Source: Sinorhizobium meliloti
GTDB taxonomy: Bacteria > Pseudomonadota > Alphaproteobacteria > Rhizobiales > Rhizobiaceae
Reading direction: 5' to 3'
DNA length: 64,000 nucleotides
Assembly (NCBI RefSeq): GCF_035610345.1
Contig: NZ_CP141212.1
Span: 2,978,501 to 3,042,500, forward strand
In this document: positions 31,314 to 40,056 of the stretch, in pieces
Position numbering within the stretch: the stretch's first letter is position 1
Layout: the number at the start of each line of letters is the position of its first letter
Translations under genes and position numbers: made by a program
The notes under the pieces: model-generated
The model's database searches: none
Seen by the model: only the letters and a program-made list of their open reading frames with translations
What the model was told of the DNA's origin: nothing

Positions 31314-32675
31314 TCACTTGATTCCCGGCGTGCCGTCGAATTTCCGTTCGAGGCCGGACCAGCAATCCATGTAGTCGTCCTGCAGCGTCTCGAGCTCTGC
31401 CGCAAACGTCGTCAGCTGCTGGGGGAAGCGAGTCTCGAACATGAATGCCATGGTGTTGTCGAGCTTCACCGGCTTCAGCTCGCCGTTCGACGCCTTCTCG
31501 AAGCCGGAGAAGTCCGGTCCGTGCGCCAGCATCATGTTGTGCAGGCTCATGCCGCCCGGAACGAATCCTTCCTCCTTGGCGTCGTAGCGCCCGTAGATCA
31601 GCCCCATGAACTCGCTCATGATGTTGCGGTGATACCAGGGCGGGCGGAACGTATGCTCGGCGACCAGCCAGCGGGGCGGGAATAGGACGAAGTCTACATT
31701 GGCCGTCCCCTCCTCTCCGGAAGGGGCCGTCAACACCGTGAAGATGGACGGATCGGGATGGTCGAACAGGATCGCGCCGACCGGCGAGAAGGTCTTGAGG
31801 TCGTATTTGTAAGGCGCGTAATTGCCGTGCCAGGCGACGACGTCGAGCGGCGAATGGCCGATCTCGACCATATGGAAGGAGCCGCACCACTTCACCTGTA
31901 CCCGGCAGGGCGTTTCCTTGTCCTCGTAGGCGGCGACCGGCGTCTTGAAGTCGCGCGGATTGGCGAGGCAATTGGCGCCGATCGGGCCGCGATCCGGGAG
32001 CGTGAACTTCGCGCCGTAATTCTCGCAGATGTACCCGCGCCAGACCTTCTCCTCTCCGAGGCGCGTGACCTTGAACATCATGCCGCGCGGTACGAGGCAG
32101 ATTTCAGACGGCTCCACCTCCATCCTGCCGAGCTCGGTGAAAACCTGGATCGCGCCCGTTTCCGGAACGATCAGCAGCTCGCCGTCGGCGTTGAAAAAGT
32201 AGTCGTCCACCATGTCGGCATTGAAGGCATAGGCATGCGCGGCCATGCCGGCTTGCGTCAGCGCGTCGCCCGCCGTCGTCATGGTGCGGATGCCTTGAAG
32301 AAAGGTCAGGCTCTCCGGGGGCGCCGGCAAAGGACTCCAGCGCAACTGCCCGAGCGCCAGGGAATGCTCGCCCACATGCGGCGCCGTCTTCCAATGCGGA
32401 TAGTCGATCTTGCGGAAACGCCCGGTGTGGCGGACGCTCGGTCGGATACGGTAGAGCCAGGAGCGCTCGTTGGTGCCGCGCGGCGCCGTAAAGGGTGAGC
32501 CGGACAGCTGTTCGGCATAAAGGCCGTAATTGCATTTCTGCGGGCTGTTCTGCCCCTGCGGGAGCGCCCCAGGCAGGCTTTCCGTCTCGAAGTCGTTGCC
32601 GAATCCAGGCATATAGCCGGCTGTGCGCTGCTGACCCGAACCTACTCGCCGCTGTTTTTCCGCCTTCTCCAACAT
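31314..32675 (-). CDS. hmgA: Homogentisate 1,2-dioxygenase
   Basis: Fe(II) dioxygenase that opens the homogentisate ring to maleylacetoacetate. 453 aa, normal for the family; starts after a short tail with [19 protein letters not shown]. The iron ligands lie in [15 protein letters not shown] (His, Glu) and MMLAHGPD (His). It is divergent from a MarR gene with a palindrome between them, which suggests local repression. Confidence 0.95.
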   Translation of the reverse strand: MLEKAEKQRRVGSGQQRTAGYMPGFGNDFETESLPGALPQGQNSPQKCNYGLYAEQLSGSPFTAPRGTNERSWLYRIRPSVRHTGRFRKIDYPHWKTAPHVGEHSLALGQLRWSPLPAPPESLTFLQGIRTMTTAGDALTQAGMAAHAYAFNADMVDDYFFNADGELLIVPETGAIQVFTELGRMEVEPSEICLVPRGMMFKVTRLGEEKVWRGYICENYGAKFTLPDRGPIGANCLANPRDFKTPVAAYEDKETPCRVQVKWCGSFHMVEIGHSPLDVVAWHGNYAPYKYDLKTFSPVGAILFDHPDPSIFTVLTAPSGEEGTANVDFVLFPPRWLVAEHTFRPPWYHRNIMSEFMGLIYGRYDAKEEGFVPGGMSLHNMMLAHGPDFSGFEKASNGELKPVKLDNTMAFMFETRFPQQLTTFAAELETLQDDYMDCWSGLERKFDGTPGIK

Positions 32676-32705
32676 GGCTTGAGCCTCCTCTTCTCTTCGC
32701 TATAT

Positions 32706-32739
32706 TAGTTACAATCGTAACTATCGATTTTGTAACTAT
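32706..32739. promoter_or_regulatory. Candidate MarR operator between hmgA and marR
   Basis: TAGTTAC-N4-GTAACTA (32706-32723) is a perfect seven-base inverted repeat, and a third half-site GTAACTAT follows at 32732. It overlaps the likely promoters of both divergent genes. Confidence 0.6.
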
Positions 32740-32754
32740 CAAGGAAGGAAGGCC

Positions 32755-33201
32755 ATGGCCGAAGAGCGGTTCGAACTGGAGAACTTCCTGCCCTATCGGC
32801 TGAACCGGGCGGCGGAATTCGTCGCCTTGCGCTTTGCCGCACAATACAAAGCGCGTTACCAGCTGACGCGGCCGGAATGGCGAACGCTTGCGGCACTCGG
32901 CAGCTCCCGCCGCAGCATGACGGCAACCGAAATCGGCGCGCACTCCGCCATGCACAAGACGAAAGTAAGCCGCGCGGTCTTCAGCCTCGAGCAGCGCCGC
33001 TGGTTGAAGCGCGAGCAGGACGGGCGAGACCGCCGTTTCGAGCATCTGGCGCTGACGCCGGCAGGTCGGCAGGCCTTTAGGGAGCTGACGGAGCTTGCGA
33101 GCGACTATCAAACGGAGCTGCATTCCGTGCTTGGAGCAGAGAATATGGAGGCGCTTTCGCAGGGCCTGGGCGCCGTGGAACGGGCGATGAATAATCTCTA
33201 G
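32755..33201 (+). CDS. MarR-family transcriptional regulator
   Basis: 148-aa winged-helix dimer repressor. The recognition region TATEIGAHSAMHKTKVSRAVFSLEQRRWLKRE and the wing QDGRDRRFEHLALTPAG are typical MarR. It starts just after GGAAGGAAGG and is divergent from hmgA, so homogentisate-pathway genes are the likely target; homologous regulators of homogentisate genes respond to pathway intermediates, but the ligand here is inferred. Confidence 0.87.
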   Translation: MAEERFELENFLPYRLNRAAEFVALRFAAQYKARYQLTRPEWRTLAALGSSRRSMTATEIGAHSAMHKTKVSRAVFSLEQRRWLKREQDGRDRRFEHLALTPAGRQAFRELTELASDYQTELHSVLGAENMEALSQGLGAVERAMNNL

Positions 33202-33230
33202 CGAGGCCGGCCCTTCCCTAGCGCTGCCGC

Positions 33231-33710
33231 CTACCCCTTCATCCGCGCCGGTATCGGCAGACCCTCGAAACTCTTGAGCGTCTCCAGCACGATCGATGTC
33301 TTGACGTGCTGCACGCTGTCATGCGGCAGGAGGACCTCGTTGACGAAGCGGGAGAGCCCGGCAAGATCCGGCGTCACGACGCGCAGGTGGTAGTCCATTT
33401 CACCGGTCAACGCATAGGCCTCCAGCACTTCCGGCAGAGCCGAGACGAGGTTGGCGAAACGCTTGGCATTGTCGCGATTATGCGTGGCCAGCGTGACCGA
33501 AATCACCACCATCAGATCAAGCCCCAGCTTCTGACGGTCGATCTGCGCCTGATAGCCGGTGATGAACCCTTCCGCCTCCAGGCGCGTACGCCGGCGCGAA
33601 CATTGCGAAGGAGACAGCGCGACGCGCTCGGACAATTCATTGTTGGTCAGATGACCGTCGCGCTGCAGTTCACTCAGGATCTTGAGGTCGAATCCGTCAA
33701 GCAGCTCCAT
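33231..33710 (-). CDS. Lrp/AsnC-family regulator
   Basis: 159-aa feast/famine regulator. N-terminal helix-turn-helix (LDGFDLKILSELQRDGHLTNNELSERVALSPSQCSRR) and a C-terminal RAM ligand domain (EVLEAYALTGEMDYHLRVV). It is divergent from hppD with about 130 bases between starts, so it is the likely aromatic-amino-acid-responsive regulator of hppD. Confidence 0.88.
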   Translation of the reverse strand: MELLDGFDLKILSELQRDGHLTNNELSERVALSPSQCSRRRTRLEAEGFITGYQAQIDRQKLGLDLMVVISVTLATHNRDNAKRFANLVSALPEVLEAYALTGEMDYHLRVVTPDLAGLSRFVNEVLLPHDSVQHVKTSIVLETLKSFEGLPIPARMKG

Positions 33711-33840
33711 TCATGCACCCTCGAACCATTCTCTGCACAATTCATGCGCCGATCTTTGCGAATCGCGCAAGAATACAAGCACCATGCATCGGAACTGCGC
33801 CATAATCCAGCAGAGTTTGGAGGATAAGAGGAGACTGACG

Positions 33841-34953
33841 ATGGGCCCGTTCCCCCATGACGCACCGCCGCCGGCGATTTCGGCGGAAAACCCCGCCGGG
33901 ACGGACGGTTTCGAGTTTGTGGAGTTCGCCCACCCGGAGCCGGAGAAGCTTGCGGAGCTCTTCGGCCGCATGGGCTATTCGCCGGTCGCCAGGCACAAGA
34001 CCAAGGACATCACCGTCTGGCGGCAGGGCGATATCAACTATGTCCTGAACGCGGAGGCCGGATCGCATGCCATGCGCTTCGTTGGCGAGCACGGGCCCTG
34101 CGCCCCGTCGATGGCCTGGCGCGTCGTCGACGCGAAGCATGCCTTCGAACATGCCGTTGCCAAGGGCGCCGAAGCCTATACCGGCAGCGACAAGTGCCTG
34201 GACGTGCCGGCGATCGTCGGCATCGGCGGCTCGCTTCTCTATTTCGTGGAAACCTACGGCGAAAAGGGATCAGCCTACGACGCCGAGTTCGAATGGCTGA
34301 GCGAGCGTGATCCGAAGCCGGCCGGAGTCGGCTTCTACTATCTCGACCACCTGACCCACAACGTCTATCGCGGCAACATGGACAAGTGGTGGGCCTTCTA
34401 TCGCGAACTGTTCAATTTCAAGCAGATCCATTTCTTCGACATCGATGGCCGCATCACCGGTCTCGTCAGCCGGGCGATTACCTCGCCCTGCGGCAAGATC
34501 CGCATTCCCCTGAACGAATCGAAGGACGACACGAGCCAGATCGAAGAATATCTGAAGAAGTACAAGGGCGAAGGCATCCAGCACATCGCCGTCGGTACCG
34601 AGGCGATCTACGATGCGACCGACAAGCTCGCCGCAAACGGTCTGAAGTTCATGCCGGGGCCGCCGGAAACCTATTATGAAATGTCCCATCAGCGTGTTCA
34701 CGGACACGACGAGCCGATCGACCGGATGAAGACACACGGCATCCTGATCGATGGCGAGGGCGTGGTGAATGGCGGCGTGACGAAGATCCTGCTGCAGATC
34801 TTCTCGCGAACGGTGATCGGTCCGATCTTCTTCGAATTCATCCAGCGCAAGGGCGACGAAGGCTTCGGCGAGGGCAATTTCCGCGCATTGTTCGAATCGA
34901 TCGAAGCCGACCAGATCCGGCGCGGCGCCCTTGGCCACGAGGCCGCGGAATAA
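33841..34953 (+). CDS. hppD: 4-Hydroxyphenylpyruvate dioxygenase
   Basis: Fe(II) enzyme making homogentisate from 4-hydroxyphenylpyruvate, the entry to the pathway encoded by hmgA, fahA and maiA just upstream on the other strand. 370 aa with two vicinal-oxygen-chelate halves. The three iron ligands are visible in YLDHLTHNVYRG (His), EGIQHIAVGT (His) and PIFFEFIQRKG (Glu). ATG 33841 follows AGAGGAG; the upstream frame to 33682 has no binding site. Confidence 0.95.
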   Translation: MGPFPHDAPPPAISAENPAGTDGFEFVEFAHPEPEKLAELFGRMGYSPVARHKTKDITVWRQGDINYVLNAEAGSHAMRFVGEHGPCAPSMAWRVVDAKHAFEHAVAKGAEAYTGSDKCLDVPAIVGIGGSLLYFVETYGEKGSAYDAEFEWLSERDPKPAGVGFYYLDHLTHNVYRGNMDKWWAFYRELFNFKQIHFFDIDGRITGLVSRAITSPCGKIRIPLNESKDDTSQIEEYLKKYKGEGIQHIAVGTEAIYDATDKLAANGLKFMPGPPETYYEMSHQRVHGHDEPIDRMKTHGILIDGEGVVNGGVTKILLQIFSRTVIGPIFFEFIQRKGDEGFGEGNFRALFESIEADQIRRGALGHEAAE

Positions 34954-35039
34954 GCTGCCGTGCCGTAGAGACGCCGCGCGGCAGCCCGCGCGTCAAGGCC
35001 TGTTGAGATTCCGGCCACCCGCCGCCGCTTGCTTGATCG

Positions 35040-35312
35040 CCTTATCCCTGTGCTCGTCACAGGGATAAGGGCGGAGAGGGTGCGGTCCCTCGGCGCGCTT
35101 CATAAACCGCGAAGATAATGAGGCGGCGCGGAAGGTCGCGGGTCACGCCCGTGTACAGCGTCCCGCTTCGCTTCGATGTAGTAGCCGCACATCCCGATCC
35201 CTCATTCCTGTGCTTGTCACAGGAATCCAGCCAGGCCAAGTCGTTGGGCTGAAAGAACGCTTCCCGCGCCGCAGACGCGGCGCTGCTGGATCTCTGTGAC
35301 AGGCACAGAGAT
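35040..35312. repeat. Three related stem-loops with a CTGTG-N5-CACAG core
   Basis: Three perfect inverted repeats lie within 275 bases: CCTTATCCCTGTG-N5-CACAGGGATAAGG (35040-35070), ATTCCTGTG-N5-CACAGGAAT (35204-35226) and ATCTCTGTG-N5-CACAGAGAT (35290-35312). They share the core but have different, compensating flanks, so the pairing itself looks maintained. They flank a decayed nuclease gene. Confidence 0.7.
35100..35195 (-). pseudogene. Remnant of a GIY-YIG endonuclease gene
   Basis: On the minus strand the frame reads SKRSGTLYTGVTRDLPRR, the N-terminal GIY-YIG signature of short rhizobial nucleases in which a LYIGVTxDLxRR motif follows a short Y-x-Y-I strand. Only about 30 codons remain: the part before SKRS is shifted in frame and nothing after DLPRR matches. 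It sits between two stem-loops of the family at 35040-35312. Confidence 0.6.
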
Positions 35313-35350
35313 GAGAATGAGGAGAGATTGCAGCCCTCCGAGAAGTTCCC

Positions 35351-35398
35351 TACAGCGCCGCGCGTCTTATCAGACGCGCAAAGGTCGCTGTTAGCACC
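35351..35398. repeat. Dispersed palindromic repeat, copy 2
   Basis: TACAGCGCCGCGCGTC, a short loop, GACGCGC and GTCGCTGTTAGCAC fold into a two-part stem. The same plan, TACAGCG to CGCTGTAGCAC, recurs at 57081-57125 and, degenerate, at 10341-10385. It lies directly after the end of the LuxR-type gene. Confidence 0.65.
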
Positions 35399-35422
35399 TT
35401 GGATTGCTCAAGGCTCTGACGG

Positions 35423-36214
35423 TCAGTTGCGCCAGCGCGTCGGCGACGGCGTGCGGGAAGGGCCCACGCCTCCGTCGTTTCTGAAATAGCGGGAGGCCGC
35501 CTCGGTGCGATTGCGCACGTTCATCTTCTTGTAGATGTTGCGCACATGCACCTTGACGGTGTTTTCGGACAGTCCGAGGCGATCTGCGATGATCTTGTTC
35601 TGCGTGCCCATGCAGATGAGATCGAGAATCTGGATTTCGCGTGTCGTGAGGACGACCTGGCCGCCAAATCCTTTCCCGCGCTCCGGATCGACACTTTCAG
35701 AAGCCGTCTCGTTCGGGGTGGCGAGGTCCCGCTCTCCAGGATTCTTCGGCGCAAGGCGCCTGAGCAGTGCGGCGGGAAAATGTTCGCCGCCCTTCATCAG
35801 GAGGTCGATGGCGGTAAGGCAAACGTCGAGGTGGAGATTCAGGGGCAACACGCCGTGGATCATCCCCTCCTCGACCAGATGCGAAACCGACGCGTCGATC
35901 CCTTCCGCGTTTTCGACCAGCAGACCGACGGCCGCTTTCGGGTGGAACTCATGAATCATCCTGATGATCGATGGAAAGTTCGCCATGGGCACGCGGTAGA
36001 GCATGACCAGCGTCACACCTACGAGGTTGCCGTCCAGAAGGCTGTCGGCGTCCGAAAGCCGCACCACTTCCTGGTCCTGAAAGCGTGCGCCGATCGCCTG
36101 GGTCAGACACTCGGCGAAGAGGTCCGTCCTGGCTAGCATGACTATTTTGCTTTTTTTCGGTAAAACACTTTTGCTGTCTTCGAACCCGCCCAACCCCGAA
36201 CTCGCACGATACAT
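35423..36214 (-). CDS. LuxR/FixJ-type transcriptional regulator
   Basis: About 263 aa. C-terminal LuxR helix-turn-helix (about 195-255) with LTTREIQILDLICMGTQNKIIADRLGLSENTVKVHVRNIYKKMNVRNRTEAA. The N-terminal half is receiver-like (KIVMLARTDLFAECLTQAIG, VTLVMLYRVP), but the usual phospho-acceptor aspartate pattern is not clear, so it may be a pseudo-receiver. ATG 36214 has GGAGGGG four bases upstream and is preferred to ATG 36262, which has no site. It is the closest regulator to the secretion cluster, divergent from it across about 1 kb. Confidence 0.85.
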   Translation of the reverse strand: MYRASSGLGGFEDSKSVLPKKSKIVMLARTDLFAECLTQAIGARFQDQEVVRLSDADSLLDGNLVGVTLVMLYRVPMANFPSIIRMIHEFHPKAAVGLLVENAEGIDASVSHLVEEGMIHGVLPLNLHLDVCLTAIDLLMKGGEHFPAALLRRLAPKNPGERDLATPNETASESVDPERGKGFGGQVVLTTREIQILDLICMGTQNKIIADRLGLSENTVKVHVRNIYKKMNVRNRTEAASRYFRNDGGVGPSRTPSPTRWRN

Positions 36215-37223
36215 TATCCCCTCCTCGGACTTCCCCTTGGTTTTTACGGGTTTTTTACCCATGGTGGAGAAAGGCCCGCGTTGTGAAAATTGCTTGGATT
36301 AAAAAAATTTCTCGAAAAAAAGAATTTATATTGGCTAATGTATCGTAAATATGGGGGATGTAAAACCGCCCAAAAGGATTAGGTGGCGGCCACAATCCTG
36401 TCTAAATCGTTCAAGAACGAACCAATTTTGGGCGAATCCGCGAAATTCATGCCGGATCGGCGACGCCACTCGCGCCTTTCGCCGTACCCTCGCTTTTGAG
36501 GGGTGCACCGCACCCTGCGCCTCGTCAGACCCGGATGGTCTTCGTAGTAACTCGGACAAGCATTCGCCACTCCGTCCGACGAGGTCGATACTCACATCGG
36601 GTTATCGCGAAGGTAATGCGGGCGCGGCCAATTCGGTCGATCGCGTGCTGAGGCAGATGTCCGACGCACTTTCCGCCAAGGAACCCTGCAGCCGGCCTTC
36701 GCTCAGCAATCCAAGCGTGCCGGGGCAAACGAACTGCACATTTGAGATCGCGATTGTCGAGTATTTTCAGACCTTTATCTGAGCGCCTCGATTAAGGTAC
36801 ATGCGCAGGCATGGCGAGTCGATCGCGAGCTGCACTCGAAACGAGTGCGTCGGTTGCCGCGCAGCGAATATTGAGCGACAAATCCGAGACGGGCCGGTGC
36901 CGAGTCTCATAACCACAATAGGTAGCTTTCACTCGACTGCGTTCCAGATCACACTCCAATGGTCGCACCAACATTCTGTGCGTCTTCGATCATTGTTTCG
37001 CGTAGAAGATCGGAAATATAGATACTTACGTTTATATGACAAATATTATGACTATTCGTTACCATACGTAGGAATTTAGGCGCTTTGTATCGCGCTGAAA
37101 TGACATTGCAAGCAGAGACGGAACATTCATTTCCGCTAAACCGCCAAAAGAGCCAGCGCCTCAAGAATCCTATAAAAGATGAAGGGTTTCGGTGCTGGCT
37201 CCCCCTCTTATGAGGAAGTGCTT
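36215..37223. promoter_or_regulatory. AT-richer 1-kb spacer upstream of the secretion cluster
   Basis: No convincing gene. The stretch 36290-36360 is strongly AT-rich (runs of A and T) against a GC-rich background and probably contains the LuxR-gene promoter. The frame at 36351-36782 (143 codons) lacks a binding site and has mixed, non-protein-like composition. Next to the first secretion gene, AGCCAGCGCC (37151-37160) can pair 9 of 10 with GGTGCTGGCT (37191-37200), ending 11 bases before the ribosome binding site. Confidence 0.4.
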
Positions 37224-37778
37224 ATGCCCGATTCCTCACAGAAGAATCTTGGGCTCCACGACAACTTCAGTGCCGATGACGAGCTGAAGACGGGTGCGCT
37301 TGCCGATGGCGTAGCGATGAACACGTCCAGCAGGTCGGTTGCCGGTGGCAGCACCAGTCTCACCGAGACCGCCGGGGGTGACTTTGCCTTCTCCCTCGGC
37401 GACGGCTTTTCCTTTTCCCTGAATGTCGACAATGTTCTGGGCAACGGCGCCAGCATCTACGAAGCCGGGTTCAGCCTGGCCCAGGCCAATAGCCTGGCCG
37501 ATCAGGACCGCGCTTATGACGTCGGCAAGAGCGGCAATACCGATCCCGGCACAGGCAGCGGAGAACCTGGTGGCGACGGCCTCACCACGGACGGTTGGGA
37601 TCTCAAGGGCGACGAGGGTGCATCCCACCCCTCGACGGCGACGCCGCCAGGCCCGGCAAGTCCGGACTTCCACCACGAAATCGTCCAGGGCGCGAACCTT
37701 CTCAGCAACGCCGACGTCAGCACCACCGTTGGCGATCCGGGCGTGACCCCGGCGGGGTCGGATAGCGACCTCGAATGA
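37224..37778 (+). CDS. Small acidic Gly/Ser/Asp-rich protein, likely type I secreted
   Basis: 184 aa, no cysteine, rich in Gly, Ser, Asp and Thr, no N-terminal signal peptide. ATG 37224 has GAGGAA (37212-37217) six bases upstream. The middle reads FAFSLGDGFSFSLNVDNVLGNGASIYEAGFSLAQ, a hydrophobic/polar alternation suited to beta structure, followed by a disordered Gly-Pro-Thr tail ending in DSDLE. These traits, and its place as first gene before another repeat protein and a type I exporter, suggest an exported substrate. No family was recognised; the function is unknown. Confidence 0.6.
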   Translation: MPDSSQKNLGLHDNFSADDELKTGALADGVAMNTSSRSVAGGSTSLTETAGGDFAFSLGDGFSFSLNVDNVLGNGASIYEAGFSLAQANSLADQDRAYDVGKSGNTDPGTGSGEPGGDGLTTDGWDLKGDEGASHPSTATPPGPASPDFHHEIVQGANLLSNADVSTTVGDPGVTPAGSDSDLE

Positions 37779-37910
37779 ACGACCGGATGCACCGGCCGTG
37801 CTGGATATCGACCGCGGGCGAACGCCAGCACGTTTCCTTCAATCGTATCCGCTTGAAGAAAAAATGAGGTTTAAGGCACCCTTTGCTGCGGAAAGGGGAA
37901 GGATTGGACG

Positions 37911-39956
37911 ATGCATTCGGAGAAGATCAACGAGATCGTTGCGCATTTCATAGGGCTGTTCAACACGGCGATCGATGACGCGCGTATAAGATTTGAATAC
38001 CTGCAGGGATATGAAACCCCGAAGACTGCGCAAAAGGAGGACTCCGACTACGTGCAGTCGCCTGATTTCCGGTCTGACTTCGCGTTGAAAAGCTACGACC
38101 CCGAGATCTCCTACGAACTCCGGGCTTACGACATCGCCCGGCTCGACTCCGCCGATCATGCCGCCCCGTCACGGCATCACCTCGACCAACCGGCCGCCGC
38201 GGCGCAAGCCGGACAGGTGGATGTCCGGTCCACGGAGAACCACGGCATTTCCGGCAACGGCCCCGAAGCGTCGGATACGATGCCTCCTGCGGGTCCCGAC
38301 GCGGGCTTCAGCCATATCTATCAGGCAAGCACCCTTCATGACGACGATGTCGTGAACCTGACCGGCATGCTTGCGGAGCCGCGCAACCTGACGCATGTGG
38401 ACCAGACGCTCGAAGGCTTTCTCGCGGAAGCCCTTGAAGCCTCGCCCTTCGCGCAGATCGGCGCCGCCGATGCGCCCGCCTCTTTCGCCGCAGTGGCTGC
38501 GAACCTTGAAGCACTTGCCTCCATGGCGGACGCCAGCCAACAGGCCGTTCCGGCCGCGCCCGCGAAAGGCGGACCGGAGGATCTCCCGCAAGCCGCCTCT
38601 CCGGACGAATTGGTGAAAAACGAGGCGGGCGATGCCGTTCTCATCGCGGAACGCATCGAGGGCACCTATGTCAACGGCACCCGCGCCGACGCCGCGCCGG
38701 AACTGCGCGACAATCTCCCCGGGCGAGAGCACACTGCTCACCCCGCCGGGACGCCCCTCGACAAGCCGCTCCAGAACGGCGACCTCGACATCCATGCGGG
38801 AGCCAATGTCGTCGCCAATGTTGCCAGCGTTGTCGGCGCAGTCGAGGCCCCACCCGTGACCGCCGTGATGGGTGACTACCACCAAATCGATGTCATCTCG
38901 CAATCCTACGTCTATGCCGACAGGGACACGCTCGACGGCGCGATCTCCGGCACATGCGCGACGATGACCAAGACCGTCGCACTGAACATAGCAAGCTTCG
39001 GTGGCGGAGAAACCGGGGCATGCCTGCCCGAGGAAGCGGAGATTCCGGCCGAATCTTCGACATTCCCGACAAGCTGGCGCGTGAACGTCGTCGAAGGTGA
39101 TCTTTCCATCGTCCATTGGGTCGAGCAGTACAACTTCGCCAGCGACAATGACAGCCTGACCGTCACCAGGACGGGTGCGGAGACGACCGTGCTCAGCGGC
39201 GGCAACACGGCAGTGAACGTCGCATCGTTTCTCGGCATTGCCGAGCATTACGATCTGATCCTCGTCGGCGGCCGGCTGATCGATCTCGACGTCATCAGCC
39301 AGATCTCCATCCTCTACGACAATGACGACATCGCAGGCGTATCCGCCGGCAAAGGCATCGCGCTGGACACCGGCGGCAATCTCGTCTGGAACATGGCCTC
39401 GATCGGAAACGTGAGCTCCGGCGTCCGCTTCGAGGCGATGCCGGACTACTTTCATAAGGCCGCCGACCAGATGCACGAGGGCGACGGCACATTGCCGGAC
39501 GAACTCCTGCGCGACAATGCTTTCGAAGGCTATGCCGACCTGCACATCCTGTTCATCACCGGCAATCTCTATGACGTCACGATCGTCCAACAGGTCAGCA
39601 TTCTCGGCGACGCCGACGCCGTCTCGTTTGCCGCGGGCAAGTTGCTCGAAGACGGACCGGAGGCCTCGGTCGCGGTGCATACGGGAAACAATGGCGTCTT
39701 CAATGTCGCGGAGATCATCGACTCCGGCGGGACGACCTATGTCGGCGGCGGGACCTATTCCGACGCAGTGCTCATCCAATCGGGAATCGTCGACGGAATG
39801 CCGGACCTTCAGCGGGAAAGTGGCGGTCTGACAACCGAACTCATCGCCTTTATCGGCGAGGATACGGCGCCGCAGGGCGGAGACATGGACGGCGATCACG
39901 GCACCGACCTGTCCGGCAGCCAGTGGAGCGACGTCATGCATACGATACTGGCTTGA
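37911..39956 (+). CDS. Repeat-containing protein, predicted type I secretion substrate
   Basis: 681 aa, acidic, no signal peptide, next to a type I exporter. Residues 1-about 290 are Ala/Pro/Asp-rich and look disordered. From about 300 to 620 there are about four copies of a two-part unit: N-x-A-S-(V/F/I) (NVASVVG, NIASFGG, NVASFLG, NMASIGN) and, some 20-50 residues on, G-(D/R/N)-x3-D-V-I-x-Q-x2-I-L-x-D-x-D (as in DLDVISQISILYDNDD at about 455). The C-terminus ends in a short amphipathic stretch, SDVMHTILA, as in many type I substrates. It lacks the GGxGxDxUx repeat of RTX proteins. GGGGAAGGA precedes ATG 37911. The family is not recognised. Confidence 0.65.
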   Translation: MHSEKINEIVAHFIGLFNTAIDDARIRFEYLQGYETPKTAQKEDSDYVQSPDFRSDFALKSYDPEISYELRAYDIARLDSADHAAPSRHHLDQPAAAAQAGQVDVRSTENHGISGNGPEASDTMPPAGPDAGFSHIYQASTLHDDDVVNLTGMLAEPRNLTHVDQTLEGFLAEALEASPFAQIGAADAPASFAAVAANLEALASMADASQQAVPAAPAKGGPEDLPQAASPDELVKNEAGDAVLIAERIEGTYVNGTRADAAPELRDNLPGREHTAHPAGTPLDKPLQNGDLDIHAGANVVANVASVVGAVEAPPVTAVMGDYHQIDVISQSYVYADRDTLDGAISGTCATMTKTVALNIASFGGGETGACLPEEAEIPAESSTFPTSWRVNVVEGDLSIVHWVEQYNFASDNDSLTVTRTGAETTVLSGGNTAVNVASFLGIAEHYDLILVGGRLIDLDVISQISILYDNDDIAGVSAGKGIALDTGGNLVWNMASIGNVSSGVRFEAMPDYFHKAADQMHEGDGTLPDELLRDNAFEGYADLHILFITGNLYDVTIVQQVSILGDADAVSFAAGKLLEDGPEASVAVHTGNNGVFNVAEIIDSGGTTYVGGGTYSDAVLIQSGIVDGMPDLQRESGGLTTELIAFIGEDTAPQGGDMDGDHGTDLSGSQWSDVMHTILA

Positions 39957-40056
39957 AGCCGATCCGCTTCGAGCTCTTAGGGTTGCACAGCTTCGAACGG
40001 AGATCCGTTGGACGGTCCTGACCGAAACTTCAAGGGCCAAGCGCAGGGGAGCGAGC

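Noticed and set aside
36351..36782. 143-codon open frame in the spacer before the secretion cluster
   Set aside because: No ribosome binding site, unusual residue mix and no recognisable pattern; kept as spacer.
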